A stretch of 64,000 nucleotides of DNA from JAIYCX01 sp964353175 (lineage in GTDB: Bacteria > Bdellovibrionota_C > UBA2361 > SZUA-149 > DAOLCO01). The position numbers and the translations under genes are program-made. The notes beneath the pieces were generated by a model, which saw only the letters and a list, made by a program, of their open reading frames with translations, did not search any database and had not been told where the DNA came from. Below, one piece after another: positions 34,078 through 42,254 of the stretch. The first letter of the stretch is position 1, and each line of letters starts with the position of its first letter. Location of the stretch: NCBI GenBank assembly GCA_964353175.1, contig CAYGUX010000011.1, positions 1 to 64,000 on the forward strand, in the 5' to 3' direction.

Positions 34078-35313
34078 TTATACCAGCTTTAAAGTACTTT
34101 TTATTAGTTGGTCTGCGATTATGTGTTTATCTTGAATGGCCAACTCTTCCTCCTTCCCACTACTAGGAATAAGCCATACTCTTGCACTATCTAATCCAAA
34201 ACTCTCCTCAGCAAGATTCCCCACTATCATATCGCACTTTTTACGCTCTCTCTTATCTCTAGCTGTTTTAATAAGATTCTCCACCTTACCTGTCTCTGCA
34301 GTAAACCCTACTAACAGTAACCTGACCCCAGACTTTTCCTCAATCTCTTGCCGTGAATTTCCAAGTCCCGCTAAAATATCAGGACATGGGCTAAAAGTTA
34401 CGTCATAAGAAGTATCTTTAGCTTTCTTAATTTTTTCTTCAGAATAAGTATCTGGACGATGATCACTAACTGCCGCAGCCATATAAACAAGTTGTAATTT
34501 AGTATCCCCTGATACCTTTCTTGTACATTCCGCATGCATCGTCGCGGCCATTTCATCAGCAGAATTTACTTTAATGACTTTTACTCCCACAGGTTCGTCT
34601 AAATTGGTAGGTCCAGTGACCAAAGTCACCTCTGCCCCTAACCACCTAGCTACTCTTGCAATCGCATAGCCCATTTTTCCCGTAGAAACATTAGATAGAA
34701 ATCGTATAGGGTCCAATTTTTCAATTGTTGGCCCAGCTGATACCACGACTCTTGTTCCACTAAGGGGTTTTGATTTAAGAGTGCAATTAATCGCATCTAT
34801 AATTACCTCTAACTCAGGAAATCTCCCCGCACCAATCCACCCACAAGCAAGTGGGCCTTCATCTGGATCAACAACAAAATGTCCTAGTTCCCTCAGACGT
34901 TTCACATTGTCTTGAGTAACCTGACTTTTCCACATATTTACGTTCATCGCTGGAACAAACAAAACGGGGCAACGACTGGCTAGCACTATAGTTGAGATTA
35001 TATCATCCGCTATTCCATGACTAACTTTAGCTAGGACATTCGCGCTTGATGGAGCACATATAATGATATCAGCTTTATCCGCCAAAGAAATATGCCCTAT
35101 CTCATGCTCCAAATGGGTATTAAATAGTTCAGTAATGACAGGTGAACCTGAAAGCGATTGGAAAGTTAAAGGTGTGACAAACTCTTGCGCACCCTCACTC
35201 ATAGCAACCTGAACTTTCGACCCTCTCCGCTGTAACTCACGTAAAAGCTCAACCGACTTAAAACATGCTATTGAACCAGAAACCAACAATGTTACATTCA
35301 ATCCTGAAAACAT
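34078..35313 (-). CDS. coaBC: bifunctional phosphopantothenoylcysteine decarboxylase/synthetase
   Basis: 411 residues (Dfp), two consecutive steps of coenzyme A synthesis. The N-terminal FMN-dependent CoaC domain has TGSIACFKSV-like start (LVSGSIACFKS), the PSSANVLAKVSHGIADD stretch, PAMNVNMW and the catalytic Cys in LACGWIGAGRFPE. The C-terminal CoaB synthetase has VVSAGPTIEKLDPIRFLSN, STGKMGYAIAR, MAAAVSDHRP and a KIKKAKD lysine. Order and lengths are typical. Confidence 0.95.
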   Translation of the reverse strand: MFSGLNVTLLVSGSIACFKSVELLRELQRRGSKVQVAMSEGAQEFVTPLTFQSLSGSPVITELFNTHLEHEIGHISLADKADIIICAPSSANVLAKVSHGIADDIISTIVLASRCPVLFVPAMNVNMWKSQVTQDNVKRLRELGHFVVDPDEGPLACGWIGAGRFPELEVIIDAINCTLKSKPLSGTRVVVSAGPTIEKLDPIRFLSNVSTGKMGYAIARVARWLGAEVTLVTGPTNLDEPVGVKVIKVNSADEMAATMHAECTRKVSGDTKLQLVYMAAAVSDHRPDTYSEEKIKKAKDTSYDVTFSPCPDILAGLGNSRQEIEEKSGVRLLLVGFTAETGKVENLIKTARDKRERKKCDMIVGNLAEESFGLDSARVWLIPSSGKEEELAIQDKHIIADQLIKSTLKLV

Positions 35314-35340
35314 AAAACTACACCTTAATCTAAATCTATA

Positions 35341-36075
35341 CTATTCAATTAAAAACGGATTAGCACTTTTCTCTAATCCAATATGAGTATTAGGGCCATG
35401 GCCCGCAAGAACTATTGTTTCATCAGGCAAGACTAATAGTTTAGTTCTAATGGACCTTAGTAGCTCTTCATGATTTCCACCCGGCAAATCAGTTCTGCCT
35501 ATTGATCCCTTAAAGAGGGCATCACCTGCAATTAGAAGTGGGCCGCTGTGCTTAGTATTTACAAAACTACCTAACATTTCATCTTCTACGATTAATTCAA
35601 ACTCACCTCTCGCACAAAAAAACGAAAGGTGGCCTGGCGCATGCCCTGGAGTAAACAAGCTTTGAACCTTAGTCATACCAAAATCAAAGGATTCACCATC
35701 CTCTAAATAATTGTCTGAAGCTGGGACATTTTCGTATTCACCACTAGTCATACCATACATCATAGATTGCCGCTCAATTGTTTCACGATATAAATCGTTA
35801 TCTCTATGAAATAAAAGTGTTGGCTTCATCCCGTACTTGGACTCAAACTGTTTAAGCATTGCCTTCACCCCTCCACCATGATCAATATGCGAGTGGGTTA
35901 GAAGCAATTTAGCCTCACTTATTCCCTCTTTAGGTAGATGCCTATCTATGACGTCCATGATCCTATCTACTTCACCACCTGGATCAACTATTAATATAGA
36001 CTTCGATTGCGAATCTATTACTAATCTGAAGTTTTGCTCAAATGGAGTAATCGTTAAACTTATTATTTTTATCAT
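35341..36075 (-). CDS. metallo-beta-lactamase-fold hydrolase, glyoxalase II-like
   Basis: 244-residue cytoplasmic hydrolase with the dinuclear metal motif LLTHSHIDHGGG, later histidines in FTPGHAPGHLSF and an aspartate in IAGDALFKGSIGRTDLPGG, then LAGHGPNTHIG. This is the pattern of YcbL/GloB-type thioesterases. The substrate is unknown; a GloB-type hydrolase normally has the helical C-terminal substrate domain, which is absent. It is the first gene of the long minus-strand run to secF and divergent from the recD2 gene. Confidence 0.88.
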   Translation of the reverse strand: MIKIISLTITPFEQNFRLVIDSQSKSILIVDPGGEVDRIMDVIDRHLPKEGISEAKLLLTHSHIDHGGGVKAMLKQFESKYGMKPTLLFHRDNDLYRETIERQSMMYGMTSGEYENVPASDNYLEDGESFDFGMTKVQSLFTPGHAPGHLSFFCARGEFELIVEDEMLGSFVNTKHSGPLLIAGDALFKGSIGRTDLPGGNHEELLRSIRTKLLVLPDETIVLAGHGPNTHIGLEKSANPFLIE

Positions 36076-36189
36076 TTTTATTTTTACTAAATTGTAGTAT
36101 TAGTCTTTTACCAATATTTAAGCACTTACAAAACTAGAGGCATTACATCCTCTAATTACTGTTAATTTTTAAAAGGCTTTTTTTATAAA

Positions 36190-38505
36190 GTGGATATATT
36201 TGAGCCAAATTTAGATTCGAATGATGCTGAAGACAAGAAACATCCTCAATCCTCTAAAAGAAACAAAAATCAATCAGAGCTCTTAAAAGCCACCGTAGAA
36301 AGAATTACCTATAGAAACGATGAGAATAGCTTCGGGATCGTAAAGGTTAAAAAAGAAGGTGCTGGCTTTCTTGATCCTACAATTACAGTAGCTGGAACTA
36401 TTCCTACTACGTTTCATGAAGGAGTTACATTTGTCGCTAGAGGTGTATGGCAGACCCATCCTAAGTTCGGCCTACAGTTTAAAGCCTACTCCATTACTGA
36501 GACCCTTCCCACTGAAAAAGAATCTATCATTAGATATTTATCCTCAGGTTTAATTAAAGGAATTGGTCCTAAATTTGCCGAACGAATTGTAGATCACTTT
36601 GGAGAATCCACTTTACAAATAATGGAAACTAACCCTGACAGACTAACGGAAGTCAAAGGGCTTGGTCGCGCGAAAGCTGAAGAGATTAAAGTCATCTGGA
36701 CTGAAAAAAAGGAAGAAAGAGAAACCATTCTATTTTTCAACAACTACGGCATTAGTCATGCCCTAGGATCTAGAATCTACAAAGTATATAAATCTAGAAC
36801 TATTGAGACTGTTAAAAGCAACCCCTATATTTTATGTCAGCAGGTTTGGGGGATCGGTTTCTTAACCGCAGATAAAATTGCGCGGGCTATAGGGATAGAT
36901 GAAAAGTCTTTAGATCGTTTAATGGCAGGTATCCTATACACTTTAATAGATGCTGAATCAGATGGCCATACCTACCTACCTAGAGATATTCTCCTGGCTA
37001 AAAGTGGATCGCTGCTCGTAATTGGAGAAGCTGAGCTTTTAGAAGAAGCCTTGGAGAAAGCCCTACTAGAAGGGATCGTCACTGGCTTTGAAGATAAAAT
37101 GTTTTCTCCTCAAATTTTCATGGCTGAGAGAAAGGTTGCTGATTGTGTAATTCAAAGAGTTCAGAATACCAGGATTGCGAAAACAGTACCGAGCTGGATC
37201 GTAAAAGACATTTTAGAATCAGGTTCCCTAAGGAATAAAGATGGAACTCGACTACTTTTATCCGAAGAACAAGGTCAGGCAGTAAAGTTATCTGCAGAAA
37301 GTTCCCTACTGGTAATTACTGGCGGTCCTGGTTGCGGTAAAACAACTGTTGTTCGTTCAATTGGTGCCCTGTTTAAAAAAGCTGGATTTACGATTCGACT
37401 TTGTGCACCTACGGGAAGAGCTGCGCAACGACTTCAGGAAGTTTGCGATATTGAAGCTTCTACAATTCATAGATTGCTAAAATACGACCCGATTAAAAAA
37501 AGCTTTCTACACAATGAAGGAGATTATCTTCCCTTTGATGTTTTGATTGTTGATGAAAGTTCAATGATTGATATTCCTTTAGCTTCAAGCCTACTTAGAG
37601 CTGTTTCTCCCGAGACAAGATTAATATTTGTTGGAGATAAAGATCAACTTCCGAGTGTCGGTCCAGGGCTGTTTTTCCCTGATTTATTAGAAATTACGAA
37701 TATTCCGATTGTCACCCTCACTAGATTATTTAGGCGTTCTGAGGAATCCAGCATTAATGACATAGCTCATGAGATAAATCATGGCGTAGTCCCCAATATC
37801 CCAGAACCGGATGGATCTGGGATAAGAGATGCTTACTTTCTTCCTATTCGCTCTTCAGAAGAAGCGGGCCAGTTAATCGAACGTTTAGTCTCAGAACAAA
37901 TCCCTAAAAAGTTTGGCATTAAAACTTCTGATATCACAGTTCTTTCCCCTATGAACCAAGGGGAGCTGGGAATCATTTCTTTAAATCGTCGCTTACAATC
38001 TAAGCTAGTTCCGGACTCTCAGGGGCAACCTAAAGTTTCCGTGGGTCAAACGGAGTTTAGAGTTGGGGATAGGGTTTGCCAAAGAGTGAATAACTATAAT
38101 ATCCATGAGGCAGGCGTATTTAATGGCGAGCAAGGTACTATCTATGGGCTAGATACAGAACAAAAGGCGGTCTATGTAAAGCTCTGGGATGGACGAGAGA
38201 TAACATACCTAGCAGAAAATATTTCCCAACTTGATCTTGCCTACGCTCTTACCATACATAGATCTCAAGGCTCAGAAGTTCCTGTTATTATTCTAGTCCT
38301 ACATGACTCCCACGCTATAATGCTTGAAAGGCAACTTATTTATACTGGAGTAACAAGAGCTAAGAATTTGTTGATTATTGTAGGAACAAGATCTGCTCTT
38401 CAGACCGCTACGAAAAGGATAAAAAGTTCTAAGAGATATACTGGGTTTCGGGATTTAGTGGCGAGGGGAAGTGGAGAGCTTGGGGGTGAAGTTCAGGTTG
38501 AATGA
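36190..38505 (+). CDS. recD2: RecD2-like ATP-dependent DNA helicase
   Basis: 771 residues, superfamily 1B 5'-3' helicase. N terminus: OB-like region (VERITYRNDENSFGIVKV) and helix-hairpin-helix motifs (LIKGIGPKFAERIVDHFG, LTEVKGLGRAKAEE). The helicase part has GGPGCGKTT, VDESSMID, VGDKDQLPSVGPGLFF, LTRLFRRSEES and AYALTIHRSQGSEVP. The start is GTG at 36190, with only a weak AAAGG upstream. No recB or recC neighbours, as expected for RecD2, which acts alone in repair. Confidence 0.93.
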   Translation: MDIFEPNLDSNDAEDKKHPQSSKRNKNQSELLKATVERITYRNDENSFGIVKVKKEGAGFLDPTITVAGTIPTTFHEGVTFVARGVWQTHPKFGLQFKAYSITETLPTEKESIIRYLSSGLIKGIGPKFAERIVDHFGESTLQIMETNPDRLTEVKGLGRAKAEEIKVIWTEKKEERETILFFNNYGISHALGSRIYKVYKSRTIETVKSNPYILCQQVWGIGFLTADKIARAIGIDEKSLDRLMAGILYTLIDAESDGHTYLPRDILLAKSGSLLVIGEAELLEEALEKALLEGIVTGFEDKMFSPQIFMAERKVADCVIQRVQNTRIAKTVPSWIVKDILESGSLRNKDGTRLLLSEEQGQAVKLSAESSLLVITGGPGCGKTTVVRSIGALFKKAGFTIRLCAPTGRAAQRLQEVCDIEASTIHRLLKYDPIKKSFLHNEGDYLPFDVLIVDESSMIDIPLASSLLRAVSPETRLIFVGDKDQLPSVGPGLFFPDLLEITNIPIVTLTRLFRRSEESSINDIAHEINHGVVPNIPEPDGSGIRDAYFLPIRSSEEAGQLIERLVSEQIPKKFGIKTSDITVLSPMNQGELGIISLNRRLQSKLVPDSQGQPKVSVGQTEFRVGDRVCQRVNNYNIHEAGVFNGEQGTIYGLDTEQKAVYVKLWDGREITYLAENISQLDLAYALTIHRSQGSEVPVIILVLHDSHAIMLERQLIYTGVTRAKNLLIIVGTRSALQTATKRIKSSKRYTGFRDLVARGSGELGGEVQVE

Positions 38506-38531
38506 ATTAAAATAAATAAGATATAAGCCTT

Positions 38532-38870
38532 CTACTCACGCAGCTCACTTACAACATCACTCAATTGAACTACAATCTTTGGTAACTCTTTTTGTATAAC
38601 GTCCCACATTAAGCTGTAATTTATACCGAAATAATCATGCACTAACTTGTCTCGGAATTTTGCTATTTTAGACCAAGGGATCTCGACATGCTTATTAGTT
38701 GTTTCAACGCTAACTTTTTTGCAAGCTTCTCCCATAACTTGGAAATTTCTCACTACCGCATCTTTTACTAGCGAGCTACCCAAGAAATACTCTTTGTTAT
38801 TCTGAGAATATGTTAATATATTCTCCGCCGACACCAACATATGTTGCAGATATGCCAAATCTCTATTCAC
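38532..38870 (-). CDS. hepT: HEPN-domain toxin, HepT-like (DUF86)
   Basis: 112-residue HEPN RNase-like protein. The catalytic R-x4-H motif is RDKLVHDYFGIN near the C-terminal third, preceded by AVVRNFQVMGEACKKVS. HepT toxins are RNases regulated by their partner nucleotidyltransferase, which AMPylates a Tyr in the RxxxxHxY motif; that Tyr is present. The gene starts 4 bp inside the end of mntA, the usual coupling. Probably an accessory toxin-antitoxin module. Confidence 0.9.
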   Translation of the reverse strand: MNRDLAYLQHMLVSAENILTYSQNNKEYFLGSSLVKDAVVRNFQVMGEACKKVSVETTNKHVEIPWSKIAKFRDKLVHDYFGINYSLMWDVIQKELPKIVVQLSDVVSELRE

Positions 38871-39172
38871 AGGACTTGAGCCGAATTTAAAATTTCATCC
38901 TTTAAGAAAGGAGATAGGCCCTCTTCAGTAACAACATCAACTGGGATACCTAATAAACTCTCTAGAGCATCTGAAAAATCAATTAAATCAAAATACGATC
39001 TTCCAGCTTCAGCCTGCACCAATATATCCAAATCATTGGGTTTCAACTCACCCCTTGAGACAGAGCCAAAGACCCTCGGGTTCAGCATTCCATACGCCTT
39101 AGATAGCCGTAGTATCTGATCACGATTACTTACTAAAGATTCTTTTATATTGCCCATCCTGAGATTGTACAT
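38867..39172 (-). CDS. mntA: MNT-type nucleotidyltransferase antitoxin
   Basis: About 101 residues. Minimal nucleotidyltransferase motif: FGSVSRGELKPNDLDILVQ (GSxxRG ... DxD). A second Asp-containing strand, DVV, follows (VDVVTEEG). It antagonises HepT by AMPylation in characterised systems. The start is uncertain: ATG at 39172 or 39157 are both without a good ribosome site. The longer frame to 39223 looks like non-coding leader. Confidence 0.88.
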   Translation of the reverse strand: MYNLRMGNIKESLVSNRDQILRLSKAYGMLNPRVFGSVSRGELKPNDLDILVQAEAGRSYFDLIDFSDALESLLGIPVDVVTEEGLSPFLKDEILNSAQVL

Positions 39173-39344
39173 TATTAGAGTATGTTTTGTCCACCCGAAT
39201 TGTAATTCCCAAACCAAAAGCAAGTCGAAGATCGTAAAGAAGATTATTTTGAATCAGAGATCTGCTATTATACCAAAAAATATAGATCTCTACCTACTTG
39301 AAGCTAAGCTAGGAACACCCCCGAGGAAGGTAAAATGAAAAATG

Positions 39345-39404
39345 GGATTGCCACGCTTCGACAGGCTCACCGCAGGCCGTCGCTTCGCTCCTCGCAATGA
39401 CAGG
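39345..39404. repeat. REP-like interspersed element
   Basis: Runs from GGATTGCCACGCTTCG through CAGGCTCACCGCAGGCC and CGTCGCTTCGCTCC to TCGCAATGACAGG. The two ends contain ATTGC and GCAAT arms, and CGCTTCG appears twice. This is the same class as the widespread element reading GTCATTGCGAGGAGCGAAGC on the other strand, found in many unrelated bacterial genomes as dispersed palindromic copies. It is more GC-rich than its surroundings. Confidence 0.75.
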
Positions 39405-39438
39405 TTGGAGCACTACATCAGTCTTTTTAAAGCCTAAG

Positions 39439-39453
39439 AGTAGCCCCGCTACT
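39439..39453. repeat. 15-bp palindromic repeat, copy 2
   Basis: Identical to 14172-14186. It lies 34 bp after the REP-like element. Confidence 0.5.
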
Positions 39454-39676
39454 TCCCATTGATATCTACAGACGGATGTTCCTAGATAATTTTAGATACC
39501 GCGAGGGACAGAATCTCCTCAATATTTTCAGTATACTACAGCTCTAATTAACTAAATTAAGGCTCCGTACTACACTCTAAAGATAAGCATTGCCTTGACA
39601 ATTCCCACTAAAACCAGCAAGAATACCTAATTGGATAAATTTTACTGAGCTCTATACTTGGATAGTTTTGAGTATA

Positions 39677-40043
39677 GCGGTCAGTCGAAAATTCACCCTG
39701 AGGTTCTCAAAATAGAAAGTTTTCTCATGTCTGAGCTTCTTAAAACGGCTGCAGGTGCCTTGGCTGGATTAATTTTCTTTTTTGCTACGATAATACAGTT
39801 CGTAAAACTGGTGAGGAGCAAAAATACAGAAGGACTCAGTATATGGTCGTGGTTTTTGTTCGGTGTCGGTAATGCTGGGTACTTCATTTACTTTGAAAGA
39901 TACTCCGATCCAGTTGCCATAGTTGGACAATTAGGTACTGCAATCGTCGATGCTTTTATCGTCGTCTATGCACTTAGGCTTAACTCAAGGAAGATTGGAT
40001 GAAACTAGGGTTAGGTCAGTACAAATGGTTTCCGACTGACCGC
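39677..40043. repeat. 11-bp inverted repeat flanking the SemiSWEET gene
   Basis: GCGGTCAGTCG at 39677-39687 is matched by its exact complement CGACTGACCGC at 40033-40043, bracketing the SemiSWEET gene. No target-site duplication was seen. It could be a remnant of a small mobile cassette or coincidence. Confidence 0.4.
39727..40002 (+). CDS. SemiSWEET-family small transporter
   Basis: 91-residue protein from the ATG at 39727 with a single PQ-loop triple-helix bundle: GALAGLIFFFATIIQFVKLV, NTEGLSIWSWFLFGVGNAGY, and VAIVGQLGTAIVDAFIVVYAL. SemiSWEETs dimerise to transport sugars. The usual Pro-Gln is replaced by IQF (TIIQFVKLV). AGAAAG lies upstream of this ATG; a TTG at 39658 would give an N-terminal tail without homology. 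It is flanked by the 11-bp inverted repeat. Confidence 0.85.
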   Translation: MSELLKTAAGALAGLIFFFATIIQFVKLVRSKNTEGLSIWSWFLFGVGNAGYFIYFERYSDPVAIVGQLGTAIVDAFIVVYALRLNSRKIG

Positions 40044-40304
40044 CCTTTCTCATTCAGATCTTCTTAACCAAAAATGTACCCGTTCCTTTTGCAATTAAAT
40101 TTTCAAAAACTCTACCTCTTTGTTTCAAAACAGGGGTTGCTCACATTGCTATAGAACTAAATAAAAGACAGCAATTAGAGTTAGTACGCGACTAAGAAGC
40201 TGTAACTACTACTCCTTTTCCCCTAACTCACACATCCCAACTAAACCCTAATAACACTTAAAGAATCTATAAATTGCAGTCGGGCGGGGTGAGAGCTTTC
40301 TATT
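40003..40304. other. intergenic region after the SemiSWEET gene
   Basis: About 300 bp, no gene seen. Holds the right arm of the 11-bp inverted repeat (40033-40043). No terminator or promoter could be assigned with confidence. Confidence 0.4.
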
Positions 40305-41369
40305 TTGAATAAAGCATTTAATCTTATTGATGAAGCTATAAATCGAGGTTCTCTTACTGAAGCAGAACACGATAAAATAATGCATTTAATCCACAAAGAT
40401 GGACAAATAGACAGTGACGAACAGGAAAAACTATCAGAACTTTTCTCCGCTATTCAAACGAAACAAGTTGTTCTAACCAGAGACTTAGAAATCAAAAAAA
40501 ACTCCTCAAAAGATCAACTCATTGAGGACGCAATTTCAAGAAATTCAAAAGATCTTAATCAGGAGAGAAAGGTAGAAGAAGGTTCAGGGAACCCCTTAGA
40601 CGTACCCTCAACCCAACCTGCTCCTTCTCTCCCCTCTCCTGATTTTTTTTCCAAAGAAGTTGGTTCCAGTGCGCCAGAAGAGCTGGAATCAAGTTTTGAT
40701 CATATCTTCAACCTAAGTCATTATACGCGACCTAGTCATGCCCAACGATTTCATGCTGGGTCCGAACGACTACTAGATATAAATCTAGACGGAAAAGTAT
40801 GGATTAAAACTGGCACCATGGTTGCCTACCAAGGCGGTATAAACTTTAGGCGTGAAGGCATAACCGAACATGGGTTTGGAAAACTACTCAAAAGAGGCGT
40901 AACAGGTGAAAGTAGCCCGCTGACTGCGGCACAAGGTCAAGGGAATCTATATCTCGCCGACCAAGGGAAGAAAATAAAAGTAGTAGAGCTGAAAGGAATT
41001 CCTATTTATCTTCAGTCAAGTCATATACTGGCGTTTGACAGCCAAATAAAGTGGAACGTTGAAAGCTTATTTAATGTTGGTACTGCATTAGCAGGTGGAC
41101 TCTTTCATATAGTATTTTCTGGACGTGGAATGATCGCTTTTAGTGCTAGGTTTGAGCCCATAATACTCAGAGTCTCCCCTGGCAATCCTGTAATGACTGA
41201 TGCAAATGCTACAGTTGGCTGGTCTAGTGGAGTTATTCCCAATGTCAAAACCGACGTAAACCTTCAAACCCTTATAGGAAGAGGAAGTGGTGAAACAATA
41301 CAATTAAAATTCGAAGGAGATGGCTTCGTCATAATTCAGCCTTTTGAGGAAATTAAAGAAAGCAAGTGA
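40305..41369 (+). CDS. AIM24 family protein with N-terminal extension
   Basis: 354 residues. The C-terminal part, about residues 145-350, is an AIM24/TIGR00266-type beta-sandwich: DLDGKVWIKTGTMVAYQGG-like start (INLDGKVWIKTG), LAFDSQIKWNVE, GRGMIAFSARF and GWSSGVIPNV. AIM24 proteins are widespread and of unclear function. The first 60 residues are a small helical module (SLTEAEHDKIMHL ... DGQIDSDEQEKLSEL), TerB-like or SHOCT-like in look, followed by a Pro/Ser-rich linker. The start is TTG at 40305. Single gene, convergent with the IMPase. Confidence 0.82.
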   Translation: MNKAFNLIDEAINRGSLTEAEHDKIMHLIHKDGQIDSDEQEKLSELFSAIQTKQVVLTRDLEIKKNSSKDQLIEDAISRNSKDLNQERKVEEGSGNPLDVPSTQPAPSLPSPDFFSKEVGSSAPEELESSFDHIFNLSHYTRPSHAQRFHAGSERLLDINLDGKVWIKTGTMVAYQGGINFRREGITEHGFGKLLKRGVTGESSPLTAAQGQGNLYLADQGKKIKVVELKGIPIYLQSSHILAFDSQIKWNVESLFNVGTALAGGLFHIVFSGRGMIAFSARFEPIILRVSPGNPVMTDANATVGWSSGVIPNVKTDVNLQTLIGRGSGETIQLKFEGDGFVIIQPFEEIKESK

Positions 41370-41395
41370 GTAAATGACTAAGTCTTAGATTGAAC

Positions 41396-42166
41396 TTAGT
41401 GAGTATCCAGAGTTTCTAAAACTAGGGCATGAAGATTTTCGTCAAACGTAAGTACAACTTGCATCCCATCCGTCACCCACTCTAACTTCTGTCCCATAAA
41501 GTCAGATTCTACTCCACCTAAAGTTTCAATCAACAATGAGATTGGAGCATAGTCCCAGACTTTTCCGCCTTCACCTATAAAACAATGGGCATGACCCTTA
41601 GCAAGCTGTACTGCAACATGAACCGCAGTGCTAAAGCTCCTGATAATTCTAGCCTTTTTCACAATGGGAGTTAAAACCTTAGAACAATAAGACTCGCTTA
41701 ACCAATTACCTAAACATTGAATAACAATACTCTCTTGAATTGTCTGAGGTACTTCCGGACCTATAAGCTTAACTCCATTGAGGTAACTTCCCTCATGTCG
41801 TGATGATGATAGTAGATTATTTAATTTAGGTTGATAGACTACAGAAGTATCTACTTTCCCATCTTTGAAATATGATATTAGAATCCCCCACTCCTCCCCA
41901 CCATAAGAATAGTCAAATGTACCGTCTATTGGGTCGATAATAAAAGTTTCGGCTAAACTTAAAGAAAAGGACGAGTCCTCTTCCCCCAATATTGGAATTC
42001 CTGGAAAATCTCTACTCAAGCTCTGTACTAACTGCTCTTGCACACGAAGGTCAGCCTCCGTTGCGAAGTCAGAGCCGCCTTTAGAAATTCTTTGCAATTT
42101 GGGCTTTTGCATCTGTAATGCGAGTGTACCAGCCGTCTTTATAATATTAGTTAAATTTTCAATCAT
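41396..42166 (-). CDS. inositol monophosphatase family phosphatase
   Basis: 256 residues with the metal-dependent phosphatase motifs: GEEDSSF with the metal-binding Glu, IIDPIDGTFDYSYG, and GKVWDYAPISLLIETLGG. Close relatives include inositol-1-phosphatase, histidinol-phosphatase HisN and CysQ. The family cannot be told apart from sequence alone; the FDYSYGG variation, where most have NFxxG, is mildly unusual. It is divergent from the argA-like gene. Confidence 0.9.
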   Translation of the reverse strand: MIENLTNIIKTAGTLALQMQKPKLQRISKGGSDFATEADLRVQEQLVQSLSRDFPGIPILGEEDSSFSLSLAETFIIDPIDGTFDYSYGGEEWGILISYFKDGKVDTSVVYQPKLNNLLSSSRHEGSYLNGVKLIGPEVPQTIQESIVIQCLGNWLSESYCSKVLTPIVKKARIIRSFSTAVHVAVQLAKGHAHCFIGEGGKVWDYAPISLLIETLGGVESDFMGQKLEWVTDGMQVVLTFDENLHALVLETLDTH

Positions 42167-42254
42167 TTTTATAACTCTTATCCTCGACCAATTAATGAAA
42201 GTTAGATATGTTATCGCTATTATTTATAAGACTACTCTCTATACCAATTAATAA

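Larger units (their letters stand above)
39173..39726. other. gene-poor accessory intergenic region
   Basis: About 550 bp without a gene. It contains the REP-like element at 39345-39404, the second copy of the 15-bp palindrome at 39439-39453, and a TTGACA at 39595-39600 that may belong to the SemiSWEET promoter, although its -10 is poor. The left arm of an inverted repeat is at 39677-39687. Confidence 0.5.
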
